A stretch of DNA of 26,197 nucleotides from a virus, in the IMG/VR virus record IMGVR_UViG_3300024062_000056, positions 1 to 26,197 of that record; one strand, given 5' to 3'. The notes below the pieces were generated by a model. The model saw nothing but the letters and a program-made list of their open reading frames with translations. It made no database searches and had not been told where the DNA came from. The position numbers were made by a program, and so were the translations under genes. Shown here one piece after another: positions 1-9,680 of the stretch. Numbering within the stretch: the first letter of the stretch is position 1; each line of letters begins with the position of its first letter.

Positions 1-86
1 TTAACTGAAAGACGTGCATCTTGAAATGCCATATCTTGTACTCTTTTATCTTTTACAGCTGATTCTGGTGCGAATTTTTCTTCCAT
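1..86 (-). CDS. Partial hypothetical phage protein (N-terminal end)
   Basis: Leftward reading frame that starts with ATG at 86 and is still open at the left edge, giving 28 complete codons beginning MEEKFAPESAVKDKR. It lies 20 bases beyond the stop of the previous leftward gene and is preceded by the same A/T-rich leader as its neighbours. It therefore looks like the next gene of the virion block. Too little is visible to assign a function; proteins in this position after the capsid gene are usually head-completion or tail proteins. Confidence 0.6.
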   Translation of the reverse strand, partial: MEEKFAPESAVKDKRVQDMAFQDARLSV

Positions 87-106
87 TTTTTCTAATTTTT
101 ATAATT

Positions 107-775
107 TTAACTTAATAAAGGTGTTATTTCTGAATATGTAAGAAATTCAAACTGATAAAATACTTCAGCAGTTCCTGCTAAGCCATCACCTGTTGCTGCT
201 TCTAAAGTTACAACATACTCTCCTGCTACTGCAGAATCATCTAAAAATAATCCCATATAATCAGATTTTACTGCTGTACCAATTGTAGGACCAAGAACTG
301 TATTAACCATATCAGCTCCTGAAACAAAACCATTAATAATATCAAATTCAGTACCTGGACCACCTGATGAATCTGTACATTTCACAGAACCACTATTATC
401 ATATGCAATATAAAAACCTGCAGGAGTTACTCCTCCATCTGGTGATGGAATAGTAATAGTTCCTTGAGCTTCAGAATAAACATTAGATCCAATTAATAAC
501 ATACCACCTGTAAATTTCCATCCTTGTAAAACTGTACCATCAGAATAAGTAATTTGTGTAGCAGTTTTTTGTAAAAATGGTTCAGGAATTGAACCTGAAC
601 TAGCAGATGTAGTAATTTGATCACTAACTAACTGTAATGCAGCTTCTGTTTCTGAACCAACTTGATTAACATGTGCTAATCTAGCTAATTGTGCCTGTCC
701 ATATTCTTGCTTTCTTGCAATTCTTTCTAAATCTGGATCAGGGCTTTGTGCGTATATTTTTTTAATAAATGCCAT
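107..775 (-). CDS. Probable virion structural protein downstream of capsid gene
   Basis: A 222-aa protein beginning MAFIKKIYAQ. Residues about 1-60 are mixed charged and helical (QEYGQAQLARLAHVNQV). The rest is rich in Gly, Ser, Thr and hydrophobic residues with few charges, as in beta-rich virion proteins such as head fibres, head decoration or tail components. I recognise no family motif. It is the first gene after the major capsid gene, from which it is separated by a strong terminator (794-822), so its level may be set independently of the capsid. The role is inferred from composition and position only; an auxiliary capsid or head-fibre protein is the best guess. Confidence 0.65.
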   Translation of the reverse strand: MAFIKKIYAQSPDPDLERIARKQEYGQAQLARLAHVNQVGSETEAALQLVSDQITTSASSGSIPEPFLQKTATQITYSDGTVLQGWKFTGGMLLIGSNVYSEAQGTITIPSPDGGVTPAGFYIAYDNSGSVKCTDSSGGPGTEFDIINGFVSGADMVNTVLGPTIGTAVKSDYMGLFLDDSAVAGEYVVTLEAATGDGLAGTAEVFYQFEFLTYSEITPLLS

Positions 776-793
776 TTTTATAATTTTTAAACT

Positions 794-822
794 TAAAAAA
801 AGGGGAGGATAATGCCTCCCCT
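794..822 (-). terminator. Intrinsic terminator after the major capsid gene
   Basis: On the minus strand an 8-bp perfect G/C-rich stem (AGGGGAGG pairing with CCTCCCCT, 6-nt loop) is followed by a run of seven T. It lies 27 bases after the capsid stop codon and just before the next gene. A strong or partial stop here would let capsid mRNA accumulate separately from downstream genes. Confidence 0.85.
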
Positions 823-848
823 ATTTTAGTTTGAGTTATTAATTTATC

Positions 849-2465
849 TTAGAATGATCCTCCAGTAACTGGATTTCTCATTACAATTTTAAGAACCTTG
901 GTTGGATCTTTTACCCAAATAGCTGGCATTGTCTGTGACATATACACACGATATCCATTAAATTGACCAGATGAAGCAAATCCTTGAGATCTACCCATAT
1001 AATCCATTGTTCCATTTTGATACCACCATTTAAGTTGATTATCCCAATCTAACTTTAATAAGAAAATGTTATCATTTCCTGTATCAGTAATATCAAAGAT
1101 AACAAAGCTATAAGAGCTAAGTGGATGACCATCAATGATTGGATTTTCAACATTATTAGTATGTAAGTTATCAAATGCTGGGTTAAGTACAAACTTAACA
1201 TTAGCTAAGAATGGAATTACATATGAAGTATAAGCAAATCCAAAGTTAAGATCCATTCCTTTACCAGTAATAGCACCTACATCAGATGCATTGATAACAA
1301 GACCTGAACCAACTGCTTCACGCTTAATTGCTTCATTAACCATTTTCATACCACCAATACCTGTTTGAACAATAAGTTGTCTTTGTGGATCTGGTCCATT
1401 AAGTTCAACACGTCCTTGGTAAAAGTTGTAAAGTTCTGATTTAAATAAATCAAGAGAAAATCCTGCTTTATTATAAACTTTTTTAAATGAGTTGTCAAGT
1501 TGTTTCCAAAGACCAACAGATAATCTGATGTCATCTGGACCATCTTGTCTAACTCTACCACCATGACCCCACATTAAGTATGTCTCCATATCAGAAGCAA
1601 TTTTACTTAAATGAGCAGCTTCAAGATTAGTTAAGAATGTTCTACTTAAAGAACCATTTTCCATTGCTTTCTTAACATATGATTTACCCATTGTTTGAAC
1701 CATTTCTTCAATTGAAGATACAGAAGGGTTATTTGCATTTTTATCAAAGTTTCTCCAGATCTCTGTTACAGGAACAGTTCCATCTGCGTTCATACCACCT
1801 TTGATCATCATATCAGCTCTTGAAGAAATTGAATAATGAACATGAGCTTCAGCACCACCTACATAGTTATAGAATTCTCTGAATCCTGAACCTGTAATGA
1901 TATCTGAAAATCTTTCACCATATTCACCTCTAGCAGAACCTTTTCTAAAGTACTTAGTTCCTTCAGTTAAGAATCTTGCGTCAAAAAACTTTTGTGAATC
2001 ATTATTTACTAATTGAACAGTGTAAATAAAACCGTCACCTACAGGCATGATATCATCAGCTGTAATATAAAGTTCAGTTCCATTATACTTGTCATAAGTA
2101 ATGATGTCACCATGTCCAAATTCACGCTTATTAAGTTTAATCTTAAAAGTAGTACCATCTATTCCTAGATTTTCACCATCTTCTACATTACAAACTACAT
2201 AAGGTAAGTCTTGGGAGACTGGCGTTTGCCATTTATACTCTCCACGAGCATTATCTACATTAATTACATTTTTTCCACCGAATGAAGACATTTGATAAAG
2301 AGGCATTTCCACTTTCTGTGCCATAGCCCAAATGTCTACTGGCCCAAGATCCATGGGTTCTGCATCCTTCAACATGTTCACAAGATGGTAAGAGTCTAAA
2401 TGAGATGACGCATTATATTGCGTATCTCTTAGAAAAATTCCATTGTTTAATACTGGAGTTGCCAT
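849..2465 (-). CDS. Major capsid protein (crAss-like, HK97 fold expected)
   Basis: A 538-aa protein that I assign as the major head subunit. It follows terminase, portal and scaffold-like genes in the usual order, has the usual size of crAss-like capsid proteins (about 490-540 aa), and is enclosed by untranslated spacers with a strong terminator downstream, as expected for the most abundant virion protein. The composition is that of a globular mixed alpha/beta protein with no signal peptide. Segments such as MWGHGGRVRQDGPDDIRLS (about residue 300) and the IVQTGIGGMKMVNEAIKREA region (about 365-385) look like capsid sequences of this phage group. The fold is inferred from family knowledge, not seen. 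Its 5' leader is purely A/T with no Shine-Dalgarno sequence. Confidence 0.85.
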   Translation of the reverse strand: MATPVLNNGIFLRDTQYNASSHLDSYHLVNMLKDAEPMDLGPVDIWAMAQKVEMPLYQMSSFGGKNVINVDNARGEYKWQTPVSQDLPYVVCNVEDGENLGIDGTTFKIKLNKREFGHGDIITYDKYNGTELYITADDIMPVGDGFIYTVQLVNNDSQKFFDARFLTEGTKYFRKGSARGEYGERFSDIITGSGFREFYNYVGGAEAHVHYSISSRADMMIKGGMNADGTVPVTEIWRNFDKNANNPSVSSIEEMVQTMGKSYVKKAMENGSLSRTFLTNLEAAHLSKIASDMETYLMWGHGGRVRQDGPDDIRLSVGLWKQLDNSFKKVYNKAGFSLDLFKSELYNFYQGRVELNGPDPQRQLIVQTGIGGMKMVNEAIKREAVGSGLVINASDVGAITGKGMDLNFGFAYTSYVIPFLANVKFVLNPAFDNLHTNNVENPIIDGHPLSSYSFVIFDITDTGNDNIFLLKLDWDNQLKWWYQNGTMDYMGRSQGFASSGQFNGYRVYMSQTMPAIWVKDPTKVLKIVMRNPVTGGSF

Positions 2466-2509
2466 AATTTAAATTTTAATTGTTATTTGTTATTTATTTA
2501 TTTGTTTTA

Positions 2510-3781
2510 TTATTTTCTTTTAAAAAAGTTTTTTGCTGGTTTCTGTAAACCTCTTTTTGAAGTTTGAGAAGTTTTAGCATTAATATCTGTACCAGAAGAA
2601 GATATTCTATTTGATTGCTCAGTCTTTAATTTTTTAACTGTGTCTTCAACATGTGTATTTTTTGCAACACTACTAATTTTTTCTCTGTAACCTTTTGGGT
2701 CAGCTAATAACCATAATGCTTCAGCTATAAGTCCATGATTTGGTTCAACAAATTGATACTTTTCAATTAAATGACCAAATAAATTTGTAGGTTTACCTGA
2801 TATAGAAGGATAATTTGGTTGTACTAATCCTGTATATAATAAATTTTGCATTTTTTGATCTAACTTTACACCATTTAACTCACCTGGAGAAAGGGTGCTA
2901 TATACGCTTTCTATATACATTTGAGAAGCATTTTCTTGCTCTTTCTTAATTTTTTCTTGCTCCATCAATTGTTTTTGTACAATTGATTCTTGCATTTTAT
3001 CTAATTTAGGTTTAAACTTTCCAACCTTATCTTCAAGTTTACCAAGATCTTTCCATTCTTCAATTTGTTCTTGAATATCTTCTTCATCTCCAAAATTAGT
3101 AGCTTCTAAATAATTTCTTGCAATTGACTCTTGACCTTTTTCTGTAGACGGATCTAATTCTTTTACTGTTTGATTTTTTGCTAAAACAGAAAACAAACCT
3201 TTTAAATCAGTTCCTCCATCACTAATATATTTAGCTGCATATTGTAATTCATGAGGTAAGTTGCTAAAAAAATCATGCTTTGCTTTTTTATCAAACTCAC
3301 CAGCTTTTTGATTAAAGTTTGCATTAAATAATTCTTTATAATCATTTAATGTATAATCTTTAAAGTCTTCTTCACCTTCAAAAGGTGTAAGTAAACCTTC
3401 AGATATTAATTCTTTTGTTAATTGAGACATACCTTCTTTATCTAATTTAGGTCTTCCTGTATTAGATTCAAAGTCTTCTGTTTCTACTTCATTTATAATG
3501 TCATCAATTTCAACTTTTTCATTTTTTTCTTCAACTTTAAGTTCTTCAGTTTCTTCTGGTATTTTAACTTCATCAATTATTTCTTCTTTTTCTTCTACTT
3601 CAGGTTCATCAACAAAACTCATATCAACACTATCTTTTGAAAAAAATGTAAGTTTTGATTCTTCTTTTTTATCAGATGGTGTCATTACAGATTCTGCACC
3701 AGGCATTCCTAAAAGGTTATCTAATTCTTCAATTGATACCTTCTGCACTTCAGTTTCTAAATTGTTTATTGTTTCAGACAT
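2510..3781 (-). CDS. Acidic scaffold-like head assembly protein
   Basis: A 423-aa, very hydrophilic protein. Residues about 55-120 are extremely rich in Glu/Asp/Lys (for example EEKEEIIDEVKIPEETEELK). A helical, Gln/Glu/Lys-rich coiled-coil-like part follows around 230-300, and the C-terminus is basic (RGLQKPAKNFFKRK). An acidic rod with a positively charged tail between portal and capsid genes is the classic layout of a capsid scaffolding protein, whose tail contacts the shell. No protease motif is visible. The gene has its own spacer (3782-3895) with a terminator for the portal mRNA and an AT-rich leader, so it may start a separate scaffold/capsid transcript. The function is inferred from position and composition. 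Confidence 0.6.
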   Translation of the reverse strand: MSETINNLETEVQKVSIEELDNLLGMPGAESVMTPSDKKEESKLTFFSKDSVDMSFVDEPEVEEKEEIIDEVKIPEETEELKVEEKNEKVEIDDIINEVETEDFESNTGRPKLDKEGMSQLTKELISEGLLTPFEGEEDFKDYTLNDYKELFNANFNQKAGEFDKKAKHDFFSNLPHELQYAAKYISDGGTDLKGLFSVLAKNQTVKELDPSTEKGQESIARNYLEATNFGDEEDIQEQIEEWKDLGKLEDKVGKFKPKLDKMQESIVQKQLMEQEKIKKEQENASQMYIESVYSTLSPGELNGVKLDQKMQNLLYTGLVQPNYPSISGKPTNLFGHLIEKYQFVEPNHGLIAEALWLLADPKGYREKISSVAKNTHVEDTVKKLKTEQSNRISSSGTDINAKTSQTSKRGLQKPAKNFFKRK

Positions 3782-3860
3782 TTTAAATTGTTTATTGGTT
3801 TATATAATAATATAATAATTTTATATATGATAAACTATGAAAGTTTAAAAAAAAGTAATT

Positions 3861-3880
3861 AAAAAAGATAAGATTATCTC
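3861..3880 (-). terminator. Weak intrinsic terminator after the portal gene
   Basis: Minus-strand hairpin AGATA/TATCT with a short loop, followed by six T, 16 bases after the portal stop codon. The stem is short and A/T-rich, so termination is probably partial. It separates TerL/portal mRNA from scaffold/capsid mRNA. Confidence 0.5.
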
Positions 3881-3881
3881 A

Positions 3882-3898
3882 TTATATAGCTATAACTA
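3882..3898. repeat. 17-bp AT-rich near-palindrome, copy 1
   Basis: TTATATAGCTATAACTA occurs here, overlapping the end of the portal gene, and again identically at 23948-23964 in the rightward arm. The core is close to an inverted repeat (GTTATA...TATAAC in the second copy). A shared operator or protein-binding site is possible, but A/T-rich words recur easily in this genome. Confidence 0.35.
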
Positions 3899-6658
3899 TT
3901 TCTTATCATTATCTTTTTTACTTTTTACATCATATTGATTCTTATTTTCTCTAGCTATTTGAAGATTTTTATCAGCAACGTCTCTTTCTGTTTGCAATTT
4001 TTCTCTTTCAAGAATCATTTTTTCTCTATTTGCATTCATTTTATTGGTTTCCTTTTCTCTTTGAATAGACATATTTTGCTGATATTGATCAGTTTCTCTT
4101 ATTTCTTTCATTGAATCTTGAAAGTCAGATACCTTATTTTCATTAACATCCATCATTGCACCATATCCAGAAGCTCTAATTTCTGCAACAAGAATATCTT
4201 TTCTTCTTTCTTTTTCTGATTCTTGAGTTTTATAATCTCTTTCTGCTTGTTTATCTTGTTGAGCTGCTTGAATTTGTTGTTCTTGCATTTGTTGCTGATG
4301 TTGTTGTTCTTGAGCTTTAACAATATCTGTTTTTCTTTCTGCAGATTTCATTACACCTTTAATTTCAGCAACTGATTCTCCAGCAATAATATTACCTAAA
4401 TCATATATACTAGCTCCAGATGTATTATTATTAAGTGCTAATTGTCTTAGTTGTTCCATTATTGCTCTAGAATTTGCGCTAGTAACAGCAAAAACATTTA
4501 TATCTCTTAATAAAAGATCAGTACCATTTATTTCAAAATTAACCTTTTCTTCATTTGTAGTTAGATAAGTTAATCTTATTGATTCTTTATTTGAATGATA
4601 ATATTGAGCTAAGTCAGTTCTCATTTGATTAACTCTAGGCATAAGATTATCACAATGATTAATAAAGTATTGTTCAGTTTGTGCATATGAATTAGATTGT
4701 GCAACTCTTACTCCTTCAGCAGTTTCTTGTTCAATAGGTGCACCCATACGTTGTGGTCCTACACCAATGTTCTCAAATGCTTGCTGTTTGAAATATTGTC
4801 CTAATTGTATTCTAGACATTAATCTATTAGTTTGATCTAATTCTAATTTTTGATAATGTTGAAAAGACATTGGACTTTCTGTGTTTGTAATAGTAGTATC
4901 TAAAGGAAGCATACTAAAATCTTTCATAGCTACATATGCTTTAGCAAGATTATTTTTACCCCAATCTTCACCTAAAGAATGTCTTGGTAATGCATTTTGA
5001 TCTAATACTATTACTGTTCCTAATTCATCTATTAGAATATCTGCAATTTGATTATTAACCATATTATAACCAATTTGCCAAGGTTTCATTTGGTCAACCA
5101 AAGATACTGACTTTGAATTTCTGTCTGTAAATATTCTACCTTCTACAGGTAATTTACATCCATATAATGTTTTATCACCTTTAAATTGAAACTTGACTGG
5201 ACCTACAAGATTTTGATTTATACCTAAATAAATTGGACTTATACCATTAGGATTATTCATACCCCAAAAAGTATTCATGTTAGGACCAATTTTAACACCA
5301 CCGTAAACATGATTAATCCAAATCCAATCAATGTGTTCTCCAAAAAGTAAATTATCTCTTCTTTTGTTTTTAAAGAACTTAGTATTATAAATAGGTTTAT
5401 CACTTACTTTATAATCTTCAGTAACTATTTCTTGTATGATTTCTCCATTATCATTAATTTTAGTCAAATGACCTAATTTTCTTTGAGACTTCCAATAAGT
5501 GGTAGTAACACGTAATAAATTTAAATTACCATAATCTAAAAAATCTTCTGACTCACCTAATATCCATGAAACAATATCTTGTCCATTTTCATTAAATAAA
5601 TCTCTATCAGAAACATATTGTCTATATCCTAATGAAGGCATTTCAGTGTTCCATTTATGTGATCTTGTAGGATCATAAAAAGAACCATCATTCTGTTGAC
5701 CACCTATAGTATAACCAGCAGCTCTTACAGGATATATTGATTCTAATGCAACTGTTTGTTCTTCATTAAGTAAAAATCCATATTTATCTATTACATCAGA
5801 AACAGACATCATATCTATTTTTCCTACCCAATTACCTTCAGATATATATCTAACATCAGGAGATTTATGATAAAATGTTAATACTGGATTCCACAACTCA
5901 AGATCATAATCATCATCATACATTTTAAAATGCCAAAATTCTCTATCAGAAATTAACATATCTCTAAATGCTCTCTCTTCAAGTTCATCTATTCTGAATC
6001 TTCCATCATCAGCTTCTTGTTGATGTTGAGCCCATTCTTCAACAATGTTAATATAATTCTTATCAAAAAATTCTTGAATTTGAGGTAATGTTTTAATGTT
6101 TTCTACATCTAATTGTGCTTGCGCTTCTTGAGCAGATTCTTCATTTTCAAAAGCACCTTGTTCTATTAACTTAGAAAGAAGTTTAACTTGTTCTTGACTA
6201 ACTAAATGTTCTTCAATCATCTTTCTTTTGTCCTCTAACATTTCATTATAGGAAGTATCGTCTACAGCTTTATATGTTACTTTAGTATTTCTTTTAGCAA
6301 ATTCATTTGCTAATGTATTTACAACATTAGGAATAATGGGATAAAATTTTAATTCTAATGCAGAGTTATCTTCTTCAGTAAGAGTTTGTATTATGTCACT
6401 ATATTCATTATCTGTTTCAACTATATAATCTGTTTTATCTATTATACCATTAGCAAGTTTATAGTTTTTTAATAATCTTCTTGCATTTCTTCTAATTTGT
6501 TTTAGACCTTGCCATTCAAACCAATCCATGTTCCATGCAGCCCATTCTTGGTTCTTTTTACTTTTTGGTAAAAATTGAATAGGCTGAGATAAATTAGACA
6601 TTGTACTATAGTCTGCTTTCTCTCCCTTTTTTAAATCTAATGCGTTTAAAACTCTCAT
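3896..6658 (-). CDS. Portal protein (crAss-like)
   Basis: A 920-aa protein directly after the terminase gene (8-bp spacer). crAss-like portal proteins are unusually long compared with typical 450-600 aa portals, and both size and position match. The portal forms the dodecameric ring at the head vertex through which TerL pumps DNA. The first about 780 residues are globular, with early segments such as SNLSQPIQFLPKSKKNQEWA. From about 790 to 900 the chain turns into a Gln/Glu/Lys/Arg-rich helix (QEQQHQQQMQEQQIQAAQQ and onward), which fits the long coiled-coil barrel or disordered tail known at the portal C-terminus. The stop codon is TAG, so TAG is not reassigned in this phage. Confidence 0.85.
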   Translation of the reverse strand: MRVLNALDLKKGEKADYSTMSNLSQPIQFLPKSKKNQEWAAWNMDWFEWQGLKQIRRNARRLLKNYKLANGIIDKTDYIVETDNEYSDIIQTLTEEDNSALELKFYPIIPNVVNTLANEFAKRNTKVTYKAVDDTSYNEMLEDKRKMIEEHLVSQEQVKLLSKLIEQGAFENEESAQEAQAQLDVENIKTLPQIQEFFDKNYINIVEEWAQHQQEADDGRFRIDELEERAFRDMLISDREFWHFKMYDDDYDLELWNPVLTFYHKSPDVRYISEGNWVGKIDMMSVSDVIDKYGFLLNEEQTVALESIYPVRAAGYTIGGQQNDGSFYDPTRSHKWNTEMPSLGYRQYVSDRDLFNENGQDIVSWILGESEDFLDYGNLNLLRVTTTYWKSQRKLGHLTKINDNGEIIQEIVTEDYKVSDKPIYNTKFFKNKRRDNLLFGEHIDWIWINHVYGGVKIGPNMNTFWGMNNPNGISPIYLGINQNLVGPVKFQFKGDKTLYGCKLPVEGRIFTDRNSKSVSLVDQMKPWQIGYNMVNNQIADILIDELGTVIVLDQNALPRHSLGEDWGKNNLAKAYVAMKDFSMLPLDTTITNTESPMSFQHYQKLELDQTNRLMSRIQLGQYFKQQAFENIGVGPQRMGAPIEQETAEGVRVAQSNSYAQTEQYFINHCDNLMPRVNQMRTDLAQYYHSNKESIRLTYLTTNEEKVNFEINGTDLLLRDINVFAVTSANSRAIMEQLRQLALNNNTSGASIYDLGNIIAGESVAEIKGVMKSAERKTDIVKAQEQQHQQQMQEQQIQAAQQDKQAERDYKTQESEKERRKDILVAEIRASGYGAMMDVNENKVSDFQDSMKEIRETDQYQQNMSIQREKETNKMNANREKMILEREKLQTERDVADKNLQIARENKNQYDVKSKKDNDKK

Positions 6659-6666
6659 ATTGTTGT

Positions 6667-8880
6667 TTATCTAATATTTTTAAAAGGATTTCTTTTTATA
6701 CTGTTAGATTTACCTTTTCTTTTGTTACCAATATTTTTAAAAGGTCTACTACTTAATTTAAACAAATTTCTTGATTTATCCAAGTTTTTGTCATCTTGAT
6801 CTTCTCTTATTCTTTTATATCCTCTATTTGACTCTTGTATCTTAACAAATGCCATTAAAGCACCAAATGAAATTAATCTATCAACGTTTAATCCAGGGTA
6901 ATAAGCAATCATTTCTTTCATTAACATAATATCAGGTATTCTTTCAATACCATATGTTATATTTATCTTAGTTCCATCTTCTTCTGTTTCTGCATCAATC
7001 TCTTCACTTAAAAACTCAATTGCATAACTTAATATATGACCTTTAAAAATGTTACCTGTATTTCTCCATCCATAATCAGCATATACAGATTTGTTAGCAC
7101 CAATATCTTTTAAAAACAAAATTTGATCTTTTGGTACAAGAAATTTTTGTTTTCTTTTTGAAATCATAAATTGTATAAATAATGATATGTTATTTTCTAC
7201 TAATGTCCATGCATTATAATATTCTATTATTAATAATAGTCTTTCATGAGTTTTATTTATATCATCAAATCTTCCACACCAGCATGCAACTATTTTACCT
7301 TTTTCAATAAATGTTTCTAAATTACCATTTTCATTTTCTCTTGTAACTTCTGTAGCATTTTTATAAACATATATAGAACATAAAGATTCTGATGTTGTGG
7401 TTTTACCTTCAGACACAGGATCAATAGATGCATAATACACACCCCATTCAGGTTTTTTTGGAGGTCTTTCAAATACTACAATAACACTTTCTTTATTTTC
7501 AGTTTTCTTATTTACAGGAAAATCTAATATTGGTATTTTTTTAGAATCTTTTACAACTATAACATTTTTGTCTCCTCTTTCTAATTCTATATATTCTGTA
7601 GAATATTTTTTATCTTCAATTCTTCTAGTTTGTTCTGTAACCAAATGCAATGGAAAAGGAGATTCTTTCCTATATGCAAAAGCTTCTGCAATATTTTTTG
7701 GTTTTTGTGAAATACGTAATTGGTATTTATCAGGACTTAAATCTCTTTTCCATTGCACTCTTTGTTTATCAATTTCTATTAATGCTTCTTCAACTAATGA
7801 ATTTCCATATTTATCAATACATGGAGGCATTGACCATTGTTCTGGTAAAAATAATCCATGTGTACCCCACGTTCCATCTTCATCTAAAAGATTTGATTCT
7901 ACTGCATAAAATCCATTTTCTTTTGGATAAAGTATATAATCTTTTAAAGGTTCACATTGATCTAAATCACCAACTGAACCTGCTGCAATAAACATTCCTG
8001 TAGTTTTCATTCCTGAATGTAATGCAGGTCTAATAAATTCATAAGTATCACCCATCTTAGGGGCTATACCAGCTTCTTCATGAAAAAAGTATCTACATGG
8101 ACCACCCACACCTTTTGTTGCACTTTTTTCAAAAGATAATCCAACCATTGTACTTTTTAATCCTTTGTATATAGGTTGACCACTTGAAAGTTTAACTTCA
8201 ATTTTTTGTTCCCATTTCATAACTTTTGCAGGATTATGTGCTCTTATCCATGCAGTATGTTCATTTAAAAAATCTGAATATTCTTGAACCATTTTCCAAG
8301 AACCATTCTCATCTATGTAATCTTTTAATGAAGCTCCCATTTTTAATTTAGCTCCTTCTTCAAACCAGTATTGATTTACTAGTTTAGCTGTATGAAAATA
8401 AGAAGATGCAATTTGTCTTTTTTTAAGAATAACTGCATGTTCATTATGTAGTTCAGCTAATATTTCATATAGAGCCATATGATATTGTACATCCCATATT
8501 AAAGGAAAATCATATATACCTTTTTCTTTATCAAAAATAGGTAAGAAATTTAACCACATATAATAATCTCTTGTTAGATACCAAGAATTATTTTTACTTT
8601 TAAATATTACACCTATTCTATTTTTATTTTTTTGATCATCCCAATATTTTCTAAAGTCTTTACTTTTAAAAGGAGATTTACAATAAAAACCATATTCATT
8701 AAAATGGGAAGCTTGTTCTCTAAACTTTAAACTTAAATCATCAAAGTTATATTCACCAGGTTCTTTAAATATTGATAATAAAAAATCAATGAACTCTTCT
8801 GTTGTTTTAAACTCAGTTTCTGTCCATTGATTATTATCATATGTTGGAATTATTATCGGGTAACTTTCTTCTCTAAACAT
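6667..8880 (-). CDS. terL: Terminase large subunit (DNA packaging ATPase/nuclease)
   Basis: A 737-aa packaging motor. A Walker A-like loop is at about residues 153-160 (KKRQIASS, the degenerate form common in TerL). Walker B with the catalytic glutamate is at about 262-270 (CRYFFHEEA), and a coupling motif is near 301-305 (GSVGD). The C-terminal RNase H-like nuclease starts at YASIDPVSEGK (about 483-493), with Asp487 as the first metal ligand. The final about 40 residues are basic. Size and motifs match crAss-like TerL. It docks on the portal encoded just downstream and cuts concatemeric DNA into heads. Its start overlaps the preceding small gene by 28 bases, which suggests translational coupling. 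Confidence 0.95.
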   Translation of the reverse strand: MFREESYPIIIPTYDNNQWTETEFKTTEEFIDFLLSIFKEPGEYNFDDLSLKFREQASHFNEYGFYCKSPFKSKDFRKYWDDQKNKNRIGVIFKSKNNSWYLTRDYYMWLNFLPIFDKEKGIYDFPLIWDVQYHMALYEILAELHNEHAVILKKRQIASSYFHTAKLVNQYWFEEGAKLKMGASLKDYIDENGSWKMVQEYSDFLNEHTAWIRAHNPAKVMKWEQKIEVKLSSGQPIYKGLKSTMVGLSFEKSATKGVGGPCRYFFHEEAGIAPKMGDTYEFIRPALHSGMKTTGMFIAAGSVGDLDQCEPLKDYILYPKENGFYAVESNLLDEDGTWGTHGLFLPEQWSMPPCIDKYGNSLVEEALIEIDKQRVQWKRDLSPDKYQLRISQKPKNIAEAFAYRKESPFPLHLVTEQTRRIEDKKYSTEYIELERGDKNVIVVKDSKKIPILDFPVNKKTENKESVIVVFERPPKKPEWGVYYASIDPVSEGKTTTSESLCSIYVYKNATEVTRENENGNLETFIEKGKIVACWCGRFDDINKTHERLLLIIEYYNAWTLVENNISLFIQFMISKRKQKFLVPKDQILFLKDIGANKSVYADYGWRNTGNIFKGHILSYAIEFLSEEIDAETEEDGTKINITYGIERIPDIMLMKEMIAYYPGLNVDRLISFGALMAFVKIQESNRGYKRIREDQDDKNLDKSRNLFKLSSRPFKNIGNKRKGKSNSIKRNPFKNIR

Positions 8881-9071
8881 CTTTCCTTTTCTAATAAATC
8901 TACTTTATATATTAAAGTATTAATATCACCTGATTGTAAAAATTTATCTTTTGGTGTACTCCAATATTCAGTATATTTGTCTCTTGGAACTGCACTCCAA
9001 AGTTCTGTATGGTAATTAAAATGAAAAACCCAGTTATAATAATGCTTTCCTTTTTTTTCTTTTTTCGCCAT
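8853..9071 (-). CDS. Small conserved-type phage protein overlapping terL
   Basis: A 72-aa basic protein (MAKKEKKGKHYYNWVFHFNY...) whose 3' end overlaps the terL start. It is rich in aromatic residues in its first half (YYNWVFHFNYHTELW) and ends in a charged helix. I do not recognise a family. The overlap with terL and the tight order suggest a packaging- or head-related role, but this is only context. A plus-strand frame over the same bases (8827-9015) is a shadow. Confidence 0.6.
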   Translation of the reverse strand: MAKKEKKGKHYYNWVFHFNYHTELWSAVPRDKYTEYWSTPKDKFLQSGDINTLIYKVDLLEKERCLEKKVTR

Positions 9072-9158
9072 TATGATAATTTTTTAAGTATTTTCTATCA
9101 AAATATTCTAGTAGTATTAATATTATTAAGTTTATATATGCTCTCATTTTTTTTTATT

Positions 9159-9680
9159 TTAACCTTGATCATATGCTAAACCTTTTCCACCTCTTACAGA
9201 AGATTGCTGTTCATCTTTTAAATCTCTAAATGCTCCTTTAAAAGATTGTCTAATTGCATCAAAATCTTTTGCAACAGCTCTTATTTGAGATATGTTACCA
9301 TCTCTTCCATCAGTTATTTGAGTATTAGCCATATAAGTTGCTATATTATCTAATGATTTTTTTATTCCCATATATGCTCTTGATGTAGGTGTTTCATATA
9401 ATTTTTCACATTTGTCTAATGCTAATCTTATTAATGGATCTTCAGTAGAAAACTCTGCATCTACATCTTCTAATATAATATCTTCTTTTTCATTTTCTAT
9501 CATATTAAAATAAGGATTAAGATCAGGATTCAAACATGTCATATAAAATAAATAAGAATAGACTTTAAGATATTCATCATTTTCATTATACTCATCCATT
9601 ATATCTTTTAAAAACTTTATTGTGTAACAATGTTCTGTAGGTACAATTTTTTCATTTTGTATATCAAATAATCTAACCAT
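9159..9680 (-). CDS. Conserved-type phage protein between nuclease and terL
   Basis: A 173-aa acidic, mostly helical protein starting MVRLFDIQNEKIVPTEHCY and ending in a flexible Gly-rich tail (SSVRGGKGLAYDQG). It overlaps the end of the nuclease gene by 8 bases. A small terminase subunit would be expected near terL, and size and position are compatible, but no DNA-binding helix-turn-helix is evident. Small-terminase identity is therefore a guess. The 87-base spacer after it is AT-rich with no clear signal. Confidence 0.65.
   Translation of the reverse strand: MVRLFDIQNEKIVPTEHCYTIKFLKDIMDEYNENDEYLKVYSYLFYMTCLNPDLNPYFNMIENEKEDIILEDVDAEFSTEDPLIRLALDKCEKLYETPTSRAYMGIKKSLDNIATYMANTQITDGRDGNISQIRAVAKDFDAIRQSFKGAFRDLKDEQQSSVRGGKGLAYDQG

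Noticed and set aside
3498-3815. Rightward Ser/Phe-rich ORF antisense to the scaffold-like gene
   Set aside because: Its Ser/Phe repeats are the mirror of Glu/Lys-rich codons in the real gene.
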